Part shown: in pieces, positions 15,527-23,802 of the stretch | Layout: each line of letters starts with the position of its first letter | How positions within the stretch are numbered: the stretch's first letter is position 1 | IMG/VR virus record: IMGVR_UViG_3300005841_000040 | Span: 1-52,459 of that record | Origin: a virus | Length of the DNA: 52,459 bases | Direction: 5' to 3' (one strand) | Notes under the pieces: model-generated | What the model was told of the DNA's origin: nothing | The model's database searches: none | Seen by the model: the letters and a program-made list of their open reading frames with translations, nothing else | Position numbers and translations under genes: made by a program

Positions 15527-17307
15527 CGCTCAGTTGGTCGACGGCGTGTCCGGATTGGCGTGAGCGGATCATTGCCGGGCAGTCGCTTCTCCCTTGCCCG
15601 CCGCTGTTTCCCGCGGAAGCAGAGGATGCGCTGGAGGTGTTCCGCGATCTTCCCATCGTGGACGTCATGGGGAAGCCAAGCTTCGGCGATATCGGCCGCG
15701 ACTGGATCTTCGACCTGCCCAGCGCGATCTTCGGGGCGTATAACCCTGAAACGGGTCGCCGGGAGATCAACGAATTTTTCGAGTTGATCTCGAAGAAGAA
15801 TACGAAGTCGACCCGCGCCGCAGGCATTATGATCACGGAGCTGATCCGCAATCAGCGGCACTCGGCGGAATTCATTATCCTCGCGCCGACGATCGAAATT
15901 GCGAAAAACAGCGCCGATCCCGCCATGGATATGGTCGCCGAGCATCCTGAGCTGCGCCGTATCCTCAAACCGGTCGCGCATCAGCGGCTGATTAAGCACC
16001 TTGGCACTGGCGCCGAACTCAAAATCGTCGCGGCCGACACAGATACGGTTGGCGGAAAGAAGGCGACCGGCGTCCTGATCGACGAGCTGTGGATCTTCGG
16101 TAAGCGCGCGAATGCAAAGAACATGCTGCGCGAAGCTATGGGTGGTCTCGCGAGCAGGCCGGAAGGCTTCGTTATCGCGCTGACGACGCAGAGCGACGAA
16201 CCGCCAACCGGCGTATTTCTGGATTGGCTTCGCAAGTTTCGCGACGTTCGCGACGGCAAGCTGATCGCGCCTCGCTCGCTCGGGATTTTGTACGAGTTCC
16301 CTGATGAGATGATCAGGGCAGGGGAGCATCTAAAGCCAGAGAATTTCTACATCACCAATCCCAATCTTGGGGCATCGGTCGATGAGCAATTCATTCTGGA
16401 TCAATATGATAATGCGAGGCGGGAAGGCCAGCGGTCGCTGGTGGGATTCCTCGCCAAGCATCTGAACGTCGAACCTGGCATCGCTGCCCGTGCCGATAGT
16501 TGGGCGGGCTCGGAATTCTGGAAGCAGCGTGCCGACCCAACAATATCGATCGACGATATTCTTGAGCGCTGCGAGGTCGTTATCGTTGGCCTCGACGGCG
16601 GCGGCCTTGACGACCTTTACGGCATGACCGTGCTCGGCCGTGAAAGCTTAGAATTCGAAATCGATGCTGCGGACGCGCCCGAGGAGGTTCAAGATCCGGT
16701 CGCTGGCAAGAAGCTGATCAAACGCTGGCTGTCATGGAGCCATGCCTGGGCGCATCACATCGTGCTCGACCGCCGCAAGACGATCGAGAGCAAGCTGCTT
16801 GAACTTGAACAAGCAGGAGAGGTGACGATCCTCGGCGACGGCGAGATGGACGAAAGCCTGTTGCCCGCCGACATCGCGCAGATCCTGAAGATCATTGTGC
16901 GCATCAAGGATGCGGGACTGCTTTGCTGCGTGGCCGTCGACCCGGCAGGTCTTGGCGAACTCGTTGATGCGCTGGCCGAGGCCGGCATAACGGTCGACAA
17001 TCGCGAAACAGGACAAGATTATCTCATCGGCGCGCCGCAAGGCTACGCGATGATGAACGCGCTGAAGACGGCGGAGCGGAAATTGGCCAACGGCACGCTG
17101 CTCCATGCCGATCAAGCGCTGATGGATTGGTGCGTTGCTAACCTCAAGATCGAGGCAACCGCGACCGCCATCCGCGCCACGAAACAAAATGCAGGCGATG
17201 CGAAAATCGACCCGGCGATGGCTTTGTTCAATGCCGTGACGATCATGGCCACAAACCCTGATAGCTGCCGCTCGCCATATGAGGAGCGCGGTTTGCTGAT
17301 TGTGTAG
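15523..17307 (+). CDS. terL: Terminase large subunit (Terminase_1 type)
   Basis: 594 residues, GTG start in a GTGA overlap with the small subunit. It packages DNA with an ATPase and cuts it with an RNase H-like nuclease. The ATPase has a degenerate Walker A, KKNTKS (91-96), a Walker B GVLIDELW with D187-E188, and the coupling region AMGGLASRPEGFVIALTTQS. The nuclease begins at IVGLDGGGLDDLYG and ends with the acidic DPAMALFNAVTIMA. Length is usual for the HK97-like group. Confidence 0.93.
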   Translation: MTLSWSTACPDWRERIIAGQSLLPCPPLFPAEAEDALEVFRDLPIVDVMGKPSFGDIGRDWIFDLPSAIFGAYNPETGRREINEFFELISKKNTKSTRAAGIMITELIRNQRHSAEFIILAPTIEIAKNSADPAMDMVAEHPELRRILKPVAHQRLIKHLGTGAELKIVAADTDTVGGKKATGVLIDELWIFGKRANAKNMLREAMGGLASRPEGFVIALTTQSDEPPTGVFLDWLRKFRDVRDGKLIAPRSLGILYEFPDEMIRAGEHLKPENFYITNPNLGASVDEQFILDQYDNARREGQRSLVGFLAKHLNVEPGIAARADSWAGSEFWKQRADPTISIDDILERCEVVIVGLDGGGLDDLYGMTVLGRESLEFEIDAADAPEEVQDPVAGKKLIKRWLSWSHAWAHHIVLDRRKTIESKLLELEQAGEVTILGDGEMDESLLPADIAQILKIIVRIKDAGLLCCVAVDPAGLGELVDALAEAGITVDNRETGQDYLIGAPQGYAMMNALKTAERKLANGTLLHADQALMDWCVANLKIEATATAIRATKQNAGDAKIDPAMALFNAVTIMATNPDSCRSPYEERGLLIV

Positions 17308-17315
17308 AGGTTCCG

Positions 17316-17522
17316 ATGACCGAACAGGATCCGCAAACTGTTGATGACGATGATGAGGCCGTTCGCGGCTTTGCAGAGAATGTGGTGGATGCCGCCGCCC
17401 TTGCGGGAAGCGGGTTCATCACATTCGGCGCCTGGCTCATCTTCCATCCCGCTGGATTTATCGTCCTTGGAATGTTCCTGCTGGCTGGAGCGTGGCTTGC
17501 GGCTGGCAGGGCAGAAGACTGA
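17316..17522 (+). CDS. Small membrane protein between terminase and portal
   Basis: 68 residues from an ATG with AGAGG upstream. The N-terminus is very acidic (QTVDDDDEAVR), followed by a long hydrophobic region from about residue 27 to 63 that can form one or two membrane segments around a proline (AWLIFHPAGF). Its end overlaps the portal start (TGATG). Small membrane proteins occur at this point in related phages; their role is unknown. The hydrophobic composition is not an artefact of a shadow frame. Confidence 0.6.
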   Translation: MTEQDPQTVDDDDEAVRGFAENVVDAAALAGSGFITFGAWLIFHPAGFIVLGMFLLAGAWLAAGRAED

Positions 17523-18856
17523 TGGTCTTCAGCAGACTAGTCACGTCGAAGAGAGGCCGCGCTTCTGATCAAGAGAAGGCCGGTATGTCGATCGACGATT
17601 GGTGGGCCGAATATGGCCCCACGTCGACAAGTTCCGGCGGCATGGCCGTCACGCAAGTCACCGCGCTCCAAGTTGCGACGGTCCTGGCCTGCGTCTCTAT
17701 TCGAGCCGAAGACGTGGCCAAATTGCCCGCTCATGTCTATCGCAAGAAGGCGGACGGCACCAAGTATATCGTGGCTGACCATCCACTCGAGCGGCTATTG
17801 CAGAGGCCGAACAGCTATCAGAGCCGCTTCGAATTTATCGAGCAGATGATGGTCTCCTATCTGCTCCGCAGCAACGGCTATGCTGTAATCATTCGCAACG
17901 GCCGTGGGCAGCCGACTAGCCTAATCCCGGTCAATCCTGACCGGGTGTGGATCTTCGAGGCACCAGGAGGCGAGGTATTCTATCAGGTCGCGCGGCGTGG
18001 CCTGCATGAGACCGCGGTTCTCAGTAACGAACCGCTGATGATCCCTGCAGAGGATATCCTGCATCTGCGCTGGATCGCTCTGGATAGCTCCCTGCACGGC
18101 GCGTCGCGCATCGGGCTGGCTCGCGATGCGATCGGTCTTGCGCTGTCGCAACAGGAGCTTGCTGGGCGGCTGTCGTCAAATGCCACCAACCTGGGCGGTA
18201 TCCTGACGACGGACCAGAAGCTGAGTAAGGAAGCGGCGCAGCGGCTCGCTCAGGCGTGGAAAGAGCGGAAGCAAGGCCTGCGCAATGCCGGCGATACGGC
18301 TGTGCTCGAGGCGGGCCTCAAATGGCAACCGCTCGGCATGACGGCCAAGGATGCTGAGATGATCGCGGCCCGGCAATTGTCCGTGCAGGAGATCGCTCGG
18401 CTCTATCGCATGCCGATGCACAAGCTCGGCGTCGTCGATCGCGGCGCCGGCGCATCGCTGGATCAGCTGGACCAGGATTACATGAACAACGTCGTTTCTA
18501 GCGATCTGATGCGCTGGGAAACGAAGCTTGATCACGCGTTCGGGCTGTCCGAGGAAGGGGTCTTCGTTGAGTTCGATGTGTCGGGCTTCCTGCGCGCGGC
18601 GCTGCAGCTGCGGTACCAGGCATATCGCACGGGCATCGTCGGCATGTTCCTGACCCCGAACGAAGCGCGCCGTGCGGAAGGTCTACCGGACCATCCGGAA
18701 GGCGACACGCTCTACCAGCCGACAAATGTCGCACCGATCGGCTTCGAGCCGAAAGGGAATGAAACCGGGCCTGGCAGCGATGTGACCGGCCACGAAGCAC
18801 CCGGCGGTCGCGGCGATCCAGCCGCCGTCGAAGACGATAGCGCGCCCGAGGACTGA
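17522..18856 (+). CDS. Portal protein, HK97 family
   Basis: 444 residues from the ATG that overlaps the previous stop; an upstream TTG-type start at 17492 is disfavoured. It carries family landmarks: TSTSSGGMAVTQVTALQV, ACVSIRAEDVAKLPAHVY, DHPLERLLQRPN, LLRSNGYAVIIRNGRG, the long wing/stem helix region (LSKEAAQRLAQAWKER), and ARLYRMPMHKLG. The portal is the dodecameric channel through which DNA enters the head. The C-terminal 30 residues are Gly/Asp/Glu-rich. Confidence 0.93.
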   Translation: MVFSRLVTSKRGRASDQEKAGMSIDDWWAEYGPTSTSSGGMAVTQVTALQVATVLACVSIRAEDVAKLPAHVYRKKADGTKYIVADHPLERLLQRPNSYQSRFEFIEQMMVSYLLRSNGYAVIIRNGRGQPTSLIPVNPDRVWIFEAPGGEVFYQVARRGLHETAVLSNEPLMIPAEDILHLRWIALDSSLHGASRIGLARDAIGLALSQQELAGRLSSNATNLGGILTTDQKLSKEAAQRLAQAWKERKQGLRNAGDTAVLEAGLKWQPLGMTAKDAEMIAARQLSVQEIARLYRMPMHKLGVVDRGAGASLDQLDQDYMNNVVSSDLMRWETKLDHAFGLSEEGVFVEFDVSGFLRAALQLRYQAYRTGIVGMFLTPNEARRAEGLPDHPEGDTLYQPTNVAPIGFEPKGNETGPGSDVTGHEAPGGRGDPAAVEDDSAPED

Positions 18857-18871
18857 GCGAGGATCTAAAGC

Positions 18872-19927
18872 ATGGCAAAAGCATTTCCAGGCTCCGGCCC
18901 TGAGGTTTGGTCGCTTTATGAGCGGGCCGGCAAATGGCTGCTCGCGACGATCTGCGAACGCAAGGCCTCGCGCGAGTGGTGCGACCGCAAGGGCATCGCG
19001 ATCACCAAGGCGCAATCTGAGGGCATGGGCAGCAGTGGCGGCTTCCTCGTGCCGACCGAACTGGAGAACGCCATCCTCGATCTGCGCGATACCTTCGGAG
19101 CATTTAGGCGCCGCGCCTGCGTGTGGCCAATGGGTTCGGACAGTTCATTGTTTCCGCGCCGCACGGGGACCGCGGCGGCCTATTTCATCGCTGAAGGGGC
19201 AGCGGCCTCGTCAACGTCGACGAATATGGACGGCGTTGCCCTCACCGCGAAGAAGCTCGGTGCCATGGTCACTCTTTCGAGCGAACTCAATGAGGATGCG
19301 ATCGTCGACATGGTCGACTATGTGGCGACGGAAGTCGCGTGGGCACTGGCTGCAAAAGAGGACGATTGCGCATTCAACGGCGACGGCACGAGCACCTATG
19401 GCGGAATGACCGGCCTGGGTAAGCTCGTGCTCGATGGCAATCATGCCAAGGCGAAAGTCACGGCCGCTGGCGGCCATAACACCTATGGCCTTCTCGACAG
19501 TTCTGACCTCGGCAATATGATAGCCGGGATCAAGGCATCGGCCATGCCCCGCGCTGCGTGGTATGTCAGTTCGGTCGGCTTCGCCCTCACCTTTGCGCGC
19601 ATCGCTGCGGCAACCGGCGGATTGCTTACCCCAGGCATGGTCGATGGCATCCCGACCCAATTCTATAATGGGTTTCCGGTCATCCTCACGCAGAAACTTC
19701 CACAGGTCGCGACGACGCTTTCGGGGCAGATGATGATGGCGTTTGGCGACATGTACGGCGCGGCCGTCATGGGTCAGCGCCGTGGCCTCACCATCGCGCG
19801 CAGCGATCATCGCTATCTGGAAAATGACCAGATGGCGGTGCTTGTGACTGAGCGCTTCGATGCCGTGATCCATGATGCTGGCGACAATAATAATCTCGGC
19901 AGCATTGCCGCGCTGGTCGCGCCGTAA
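18872..19927 (+). CDS. HK97-fold capsid protein, delta-less paralogue
   Basis: 351 residues. From residue 20 on it matches the second capsid protein of this window at about half of positions over 160 residues by eye: shared landmarks are TKAQ, GGFLVP, LTAKKLGA, KEDD and FNGDGTS, RRGLTIARSDHRY and the TERFD end. It lacks the roughly 90-residue N-terminal delta/scaffold region of its paralogue and of typical HK97 major capsids. The start has AGGA upstream and no earlier in-frame coding stretch. It lies before the protease, where no capsid gene is expected. It may form a minor vertex or decorate the shell, or be a remnant of recombination. The conserved core argues against decay. Confidence 0.85.
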   Translation: MAKAFPGSGPEVWSLYERAGKWLLATICERKASREWCDRKGIAITKAQSEGMGSSGGFLVPTELENAILDLRDTFGAFRRRACVWPMGSDSSLFPRRTGTAAAYFIAEGAAASSTSTNMDGVALTAKKLGAMVTLSSELNEDAIVDMVDYVATEVAWALAAKEDDCAFNGDGTSTYGGMTGLGKLVLDGNHAKAKVTAAGGHNTYGLLDSSDLGNMIAGIKASAMPRAAWYVSSVGFALTFARIAAATGGLLTPGMVDGIPTQFYNGFPVILTQKLPQVATTLSGQMMMAFGDMYGAAVMGQRRGLTIARSDHRYLENDQMAVLVTERFDAVIHDAGDNNNLGSIAALVAP

Positions 19928-19938
19928 GGAGCCCTTTC

Positions 19939-21096
19939 ATGCCAATGAAGCTTTTGAGCGCCGACGATTTTCGTGATGCGGCCAAAGATGGCGGCCATCC
20001 CGATGGAACCGTCTTTCGTTTCGCGACAGTTGAACCGGAAACCGTTGACGGTGCCGAGCGCACCAAGCGCTTCATCTTCAGCGATGCGACGGTTGATCAT
20101 GCTGGCGACAGCATCGATCCAAAGGGCTGGGACCTCAGTGTCTTCAGGCGCAACCCAGTCGCGCTTTTCAGCCACATGTCGTGGGAACCGCCGATCGGCC
20201 GCGCTTCGAACGTCAAGGTCGAGAGTGGTAAACTCGTGGGCGATATCGAGTTTGCGAGCGCGGACATCTACCCCTTCGCAGACACGATCTATAATCTCGT
20301 CGCAGCTGGCTATCTGAAGGCTGTGAGCGTCGGGTTCAAGCCGAAAGAATGGACGTTCACCAACGATAAGGATCGGCCCTACGGAATCGACTTTAAGAAG
20401 CAGACGCTTCTCGAAATCAGTGTCTGTGCCGTGCCTTGTAACCCTAACGCGCTCGGCGAGGCTCGCAGCGCCGGGATCGACACTGCGCCGCTGATGGAAT
20501 GGGCCGAGAAGGTGCTCGACAGTGGGGATACGGTGTTTCTGCCGCGTAAGGAGCTGGAAGGCCTGCGCGCTCAGGCTTCCGAGCACCCCGCACCGCGCTA
20601 CTACGTCCATAGCAGCAAAACGCTCCACCCGGATGCGGCGAAGCATATCCGCGAGGCGGTCCAGCGCTGGCAGGACGATCCAAACGAGGTGTTGGTCCTC
20701 GAAAGCGGCTTCGAACTGCGCACCATCGGCGGCGCTGCCCATCAGCAGGAAAGCGAAGTCGAGGCACTGGATGATGCAGTCGTGGGTCCCCTTCTGCTGA
20801 AGATCGACGCCGCCGACTTGCGCGCCGAAATCGCCGAAGTGATCAAGGCCGGCCGCCGCGTCTCGGCCGCCACCAAGGCGAAATTGCAAGAGGCGATGGA
20901 CCATCATGAAGCCACCGCCAAGTGCATCAAGGATTTGATGGACGGCGATGGTACCGATGATGAGCAGGATCCGAATGATCCCACGGAGCAGCCGATCGGC
21001 ACGGTCGTGACAGAATCTGACGATAACCTCTCGCCCGAGGAGCTGCGCCTGAAGGAAGTTCGCGCGCTCCGCGAAACGCTTCCAACCAACGACTGA
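19939..21096 (+). CDS. Prohead protease with scaffold-like tail
   Basis: 385 residues, with AAGGAG before the start. The first 200 residues form an HK97-type (U35) prohead protease: TVDHAGDSIDPKGWDL, the His-bearing FSHMSWEPPIGRA and Ser-bearing LKAVSVGFKPKEW, then LLEISVCAVPCNP. The remaining 185 residues are acidic and helical, ending in DGDGTDDEQDPNDP-type low complexity, which suits a scaffold that the protease removes from itself. It stands between the two capsid paralogues rather than before a single one. Confidence 0.88.
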   Translation: MPMKLLSADDFRDAAKDGGHPDGTVFRFATVEPETVDGAERTKRFIFSDATVDHAGDSIDPKGWDLSVFRRNPVALFSHMSWEPPIGRASNVKVESGKLVGDIEFASADIYPFADTIYNLVAAGYLKAVSVGFKPKEWTFTNDKDRPYGIDFKKQTLLEISVCAVPCNPNALGEARSAGIDTAPLMEWAEKVLDSGDTVFLPRKELEGLRAQASEHPAPRYYVHSSKTLHPDAAKHIREAVQRWQDDPNEVLVLESGFELRTIGGAAHQQESEVEALDDAVVGPLLLKIDAADLRAEIAEVIKAGRRVSAATKAKLQEAMDHHEATAKCIKDLMDGDGTDDEQDPNDPTEQPIGTVVTESDDNLSPEELRLKEVRALRETLPTND

Positions 21097-21197
21097 TTTT
21101 ACGACTTCGCCGCTTGGCGAATGCCCACCCCGGCCTTGGGCAAGCCGCTTAGCGCACGCCGCGATGGCGTCCGCATTCCCGCAGATGGAGCCCTATT

Positions 21198-22514
21198 ATG
21201 GCTAAAAAGCATGAGCTGCGCCAAGCGCTGAGCAAGGCCGCAGATGAATTGGAAGCGATGGCTGGCAAGTCCGAAGCCGAAGGTTTCAAGCAGGACGTTT
21301 ATGACGCCCTGAAGGAGAAGATCGCCGATCTGCAGACGCAGCTGAAGCGCGTAGAAGAAGCCGAGCAGGTGGCGGCGAGCCTCGCGACGCCAGTCCCCGG
21401 CCAGGATCGCATGACGCCGTCGGCGCCGGCCAGCGCGCACAAGCTCTTCGGCTCGCTGAAGCACTTCAAGGATCGCGAGATCGCGGGCCAGACCGTCCGC
21501 GCGGTCGACCAGGCCTATGCCGCCGGCATGTGGTTCAAGGCGACGATCTTCGGCAACGCCGAGGCGATCGAATGGTGCAAATCGCGCGGCGTTCCCGTCA
21601 CCAAGGCGCAGGGCGAAGGCGTCGACAGCGCTGGCGGCTTCCTCGTGCCGGAAGAGCTGCTCTCCAACATCATCGTGCTTCGCGAGCAGTTCGGCGTCTT
21701 CCGTCAGGAATGCCAGGTCATTCCGATGGGAAGCGACACGCTGAACTGGCCGCGCCGCGTAGGCGGTCTCACCGCTTACTTTACCGGCGAGAACACCGCG
21801 GTCGCGGAATCTCAGGCCTCCTGGGATAACGTCAACCTGACCGCGAAGAAGCTCGGCGCGCTGACCCGCATGTCGAACGAAATCGCCGAGGACGCCGTGG
21901 TCTCGATCGCGGACTGGCTCGTTGGCGAAATCGCTTATGCCTTCGCGCTGAAAGAGGACGATGCCGGCTTCAACGGAGATGGCACCTCGAACTTCGGTGG
22001 CATCCGCGGCGTGACGCAGATCTTCGTCGATGGTTCGCACTCCGCTGGGCAGTATACGACTTCGAGTGCAACGCTCACGTCGCTCACCGTCGCGGACTTT
22101 ACCGGCGTGATGGGCAAGCTGCCGCAATATGCTCTGCCAGGCGCCAAGTGGTACATGAGCCAGCAGATGTTCTACAGTGCAGCCGGCACCGTTCTGGCGA
22201 AGGCGGGTGGCAATACGATCGCCACGCTCGCGACTGATCCGATGAACCCGCGTCTGCTCGGCTTCCCGGTGAAGATCGCGCAAAAACTCCCGATCGCCGC
22301 GCCGGGTTCTGGCAAGGTGCAGTTCCTCTTCGGCGACCTTTCCAAGTCATCGGCCTTGGGCGAACGCCGTGGTGTGACGATCCGCCGGTCGGATCATCGC
22401 TACTTCGAGAACGACCAGATCGGCCTTCTCGGCACGGAGCGGTTTGACATCAACAACCACGATCTCGGCGACACCACGAACGCCGGCCCGCTGGTTGCGG
22501 CTGTCTCGCCGTAA
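21198..22514 (+). CDS. Major capsid protein with delta domain
   Basis: 438 residues. The first 65 are a helical, Lys/Glu-rich delta domain (LRQALSKAADELEAMAGKSE ... LKEKIADLQTQLKRVEEAEQ), then a linker TPVPGQDRMTPSAPASAH near which protease would cut. The HK97 fold follows: AGGFLVPEELLSNIIVLREQ, PRRVGGLTAYF, LTAKKLGALTRMS, KEDDAGFNGDGTS, and the C-terminal RRGVTIRRSDHRYFENDQ. This is the form expected of the shell-forming protein. The upstream 100 bases contain only the TGGAG ribosome site of note. Confidence 0.95.
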   Translation: MAKKHELRQALSKAADELEAMAGKSEAEGFKQDVYDALKEKIADLQTQLKRVEEAEQVAASLATPVPGQDRMTPSAPASAHKLFGSLKHFKDREIAGQTVRAVDQAYAAGMWFKATIFGNAEAIEWCKSRGVPVTKAQGEGVDSAGGFLVPEELLSNIIVLREQFGVFRQECQVIPMGSDTLNWPRRVGGLTAYFTGENTAVAESQASWDNVNLTAKKLGALTRMSNEIAEDAVVSIADWLVGEIAYAFALKEDDAGFNGDGTSNFGGIRGVTQIFVDGSHSAGQYTTSSATLTSLTVADFTGVMGKLPQYALPGAKWYMSQQMFYSAAGTVLAKAGGNTIATLATDPMNPRLLGFPVKIAQKLPIAAPGSGKVQFLFGDLSKSSALGERRGVTIRRSDHRYFENDQIGLLGTERFDINNHDLGDTTNAGPLVAAVSP

Positions 22515-22563
22515 TCGCCACCGATCAAAACCCCCGCAATTTCAGATCCACAGGAGAAGCACA

Positions 22564-22998
22564 ATGACTCCTCAATTGAAGACCATCGTCGCGGTGAACG
22601 CCGTCTCGAAGACCAACGGCGCCACCGCATCTGGCATCATCGACACGCTTGGTTTCGACTGGGCGACGATCGATATCATCGCCACCACGGCCGACGTCGT
22701 GTCGAACAAGCCGACCGTCTGCAAACTGCAGGAGGCGGACGATACGAACGCCACCAGCTTCGCCGACATCACCGCGTTCGCGACCCCGACGATCCCGAAT
22801 GCGAACACGGCGGCTACTGCGGTGCTGCAGAACAACTATAAGTTCAACGTCGATTGCCGCGCCCGCAAGCGGTATCTGCAGCCGGTCTACAGCCCCCAGA
22901 CCACGCAGACCGTCACCATCGTCGCCAACCTCGGACGTGGCGAGCAGGCTCCGGTCTCGGCGGCGAAAGCCAACGCCATGACCTTGGTGGAGGGTTAA
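22564..22998 (+). CDS. Head protein, candidate capsid decoration protein
   Basis: 144 residues from the ATG at 22564, with AGGAG ideally spaced. The product is rich in Thr, Ala, Val and Asn, with alternating beta pattern (VAVNAVSKTNGATASGII, DWATIDIIATTADVV, TVTIVANLGRGEQ), typical of a small all-beta virion protein. It directly follows the major capsid gene, where decoration or stabilising proteins are usually encoded. No named family is recognised, so the function is from position and composition only. The start upstream at 22444 lies in the capsid gene and is rejected. Confidence 0.65.
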   Translation: MTPQLKTIVAVNAVSKTNGATASGIIDTLGFDWATIDIIATTADVVSNKPTVCKLQEADDTNATSFADITAFATPTIPNANTAATAVLQNNYKFNVDCRARKRYLQPVYSPQTTQTVTIVANLGRGEQAPVSAAKANAMTLVEG

Positions 22999-23002
22999 GA
23001 CG

Positions 23003-23173
23003 ATGGCCGCCAAGAATGACATCGCCAGCCTCCAGAAGGCGCGGGATGAGGCCTACGAGGCCTATGCGCAGGCCGCTGCCAAGCTCGACGAGGCGGAAGC
23101 CGCTGCTGCGGTCGAAACCGCTCCGGCTGAAGAAGAGGCAGCTGCGCCCGCACCGGAAACCGGCTCCGAATAA
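23003..23173 (+). CDS. Short Ala/Glu-rich head-region protein
   Basis: A 56-residue frame starting five bases after the previous stop (TAAGACGATG). The product begins MAAKNDIASLQKARDEAYEA, an amphipathic helix, and ends in an Ala/Glu/Pro-rich acidic tail. It is too short for most ORF callers. Composition fits the head genes around it, and small helical proteins of this kind are common after capsid genes. No family recognised. Confidence 0.55.
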   Translation: MAAKNDIASLQKARDEAYEAYAQAAAKLDEAEAAAAVETAPAEEEAAAPAPETGSE

Positions 23174-23179
23174 CAAGCT

Positions 23180-23249
23180 CCGGGCCGACACCCGGAAAGT
23201 AAGTCAGCGCGCTGATAGGCGGGGGCCGAGTGTCGGCTCGGTCTCCGCC
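23180..23249 (+). terminator. Two hairpins in a head-gene gap, possible terminator or processing site
   Basis: A first hairpin pairs CCGGG (23180-23184) with CCCGG (23191-23195). A second, stronger one pairs 23218-23230 with 23237-23249 over 13 positions, two of them G-U, around a TGTCGG loop. No run of T follows, so a classical intrinsic terminator is not shown. The gap runs to 23334 and is otherwise unremarkable. Confidence 0.4.
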
Positions 23250-23334
23250 AACCCCCTTCAAACTCGAGCTCATGAGGCTTAGCCGCGCGCCTCTGAGGAT
23301 GATCAAGCGCGGCCGATTTCGGAGATAGAACCCG

Positions 23335-23496
23335 ATGGAAGACGACATGAAAGCAAAGGTCGAGGCGCTGATCACCAGGGCGTCCGAAGCAAGTGATTCG
23401 AGCGATGCAATGCGCCTGTCGCAGGCTGCTTGTAATGCCGCGAACGCGTTGTGCTCACTGCGCCACGCTACGCGGATAAACGAAAACAAAGATTGA
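23335..23496 (+). CDS. Short helical head-region protein
   Basis: A 53-residue frame with GGAG about ten bases upstream. The product is one long helix pattern: KAKVEALITRASEASDSSDA then MRLSQAACNAANALCSL. The DSxDAMRxSQAAxNAA motif recurs in short proteins of alphaproteobacterial phages and is the main reason to accept it. It lies between capsid and connector genes. Function unknown. Confidence 0.5.
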   Translation: MEDDMKAKVEALITRASEASDSSDAMRLSQAACNAANALCSLRHATRINENKD

Positions 23497-23565
23497 TGAT
23501 GTGCACGGCGGTCTTTGTTGGCCGCCGTGCGCTCTGCACTCCCTCCCGACAGAGGAACTACCGAC

Positions 23566-23802
23566 ATGACTGACGAAGAACACGCGGGGCGCATCCGCGC
23601 GGCGGAAAAGGCCCTTGCCGAGGCAATCGTCTCGACCTGCAATACGCTAAAAGCCCGGAAAGATGACCTATCGGCGGCGATCGATGCAGCTCGCAGCGCA
23701 GGCCTAAATGTGCGCGCGCATTTTAATCCTATCTGTCCGTGGATCCCCGAGATGGAGCAAGAGATCCAGCCGATCGCCGTTCAACGGGTGATTTCGTTAT
23801 GA
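23566..23802 (+). CDS. Small hypothetical protein before the sugar cassette
   Basis: 78 residues from the ATG at 23566, with AGAGGAAC upstream. The N-terminal two-thirds are helical (HAGRIRAAEKALAEAIVSTC), then a Pro-rich stretch NPICPWIPEMEQE. It overlaps the next gene by ATGA, so it is translated with the sugar-nucleotide enzyme. No family recognised. Confidence 0.55.
   Translation: MTDEEHAGRIRAAEKALAEAIVSTCNTLKARKDDLSAAIDAARSAGLNVRAHFNPICPWIPEMEQEIQPIAVQRVISL

Noticed and set aside
21099-22283. Leftward 394-residue frame antisense to the major capsid gene
   Set aside because: Pure shadow of a conserved capsid gene; composition Arg/His/Asp-rich.
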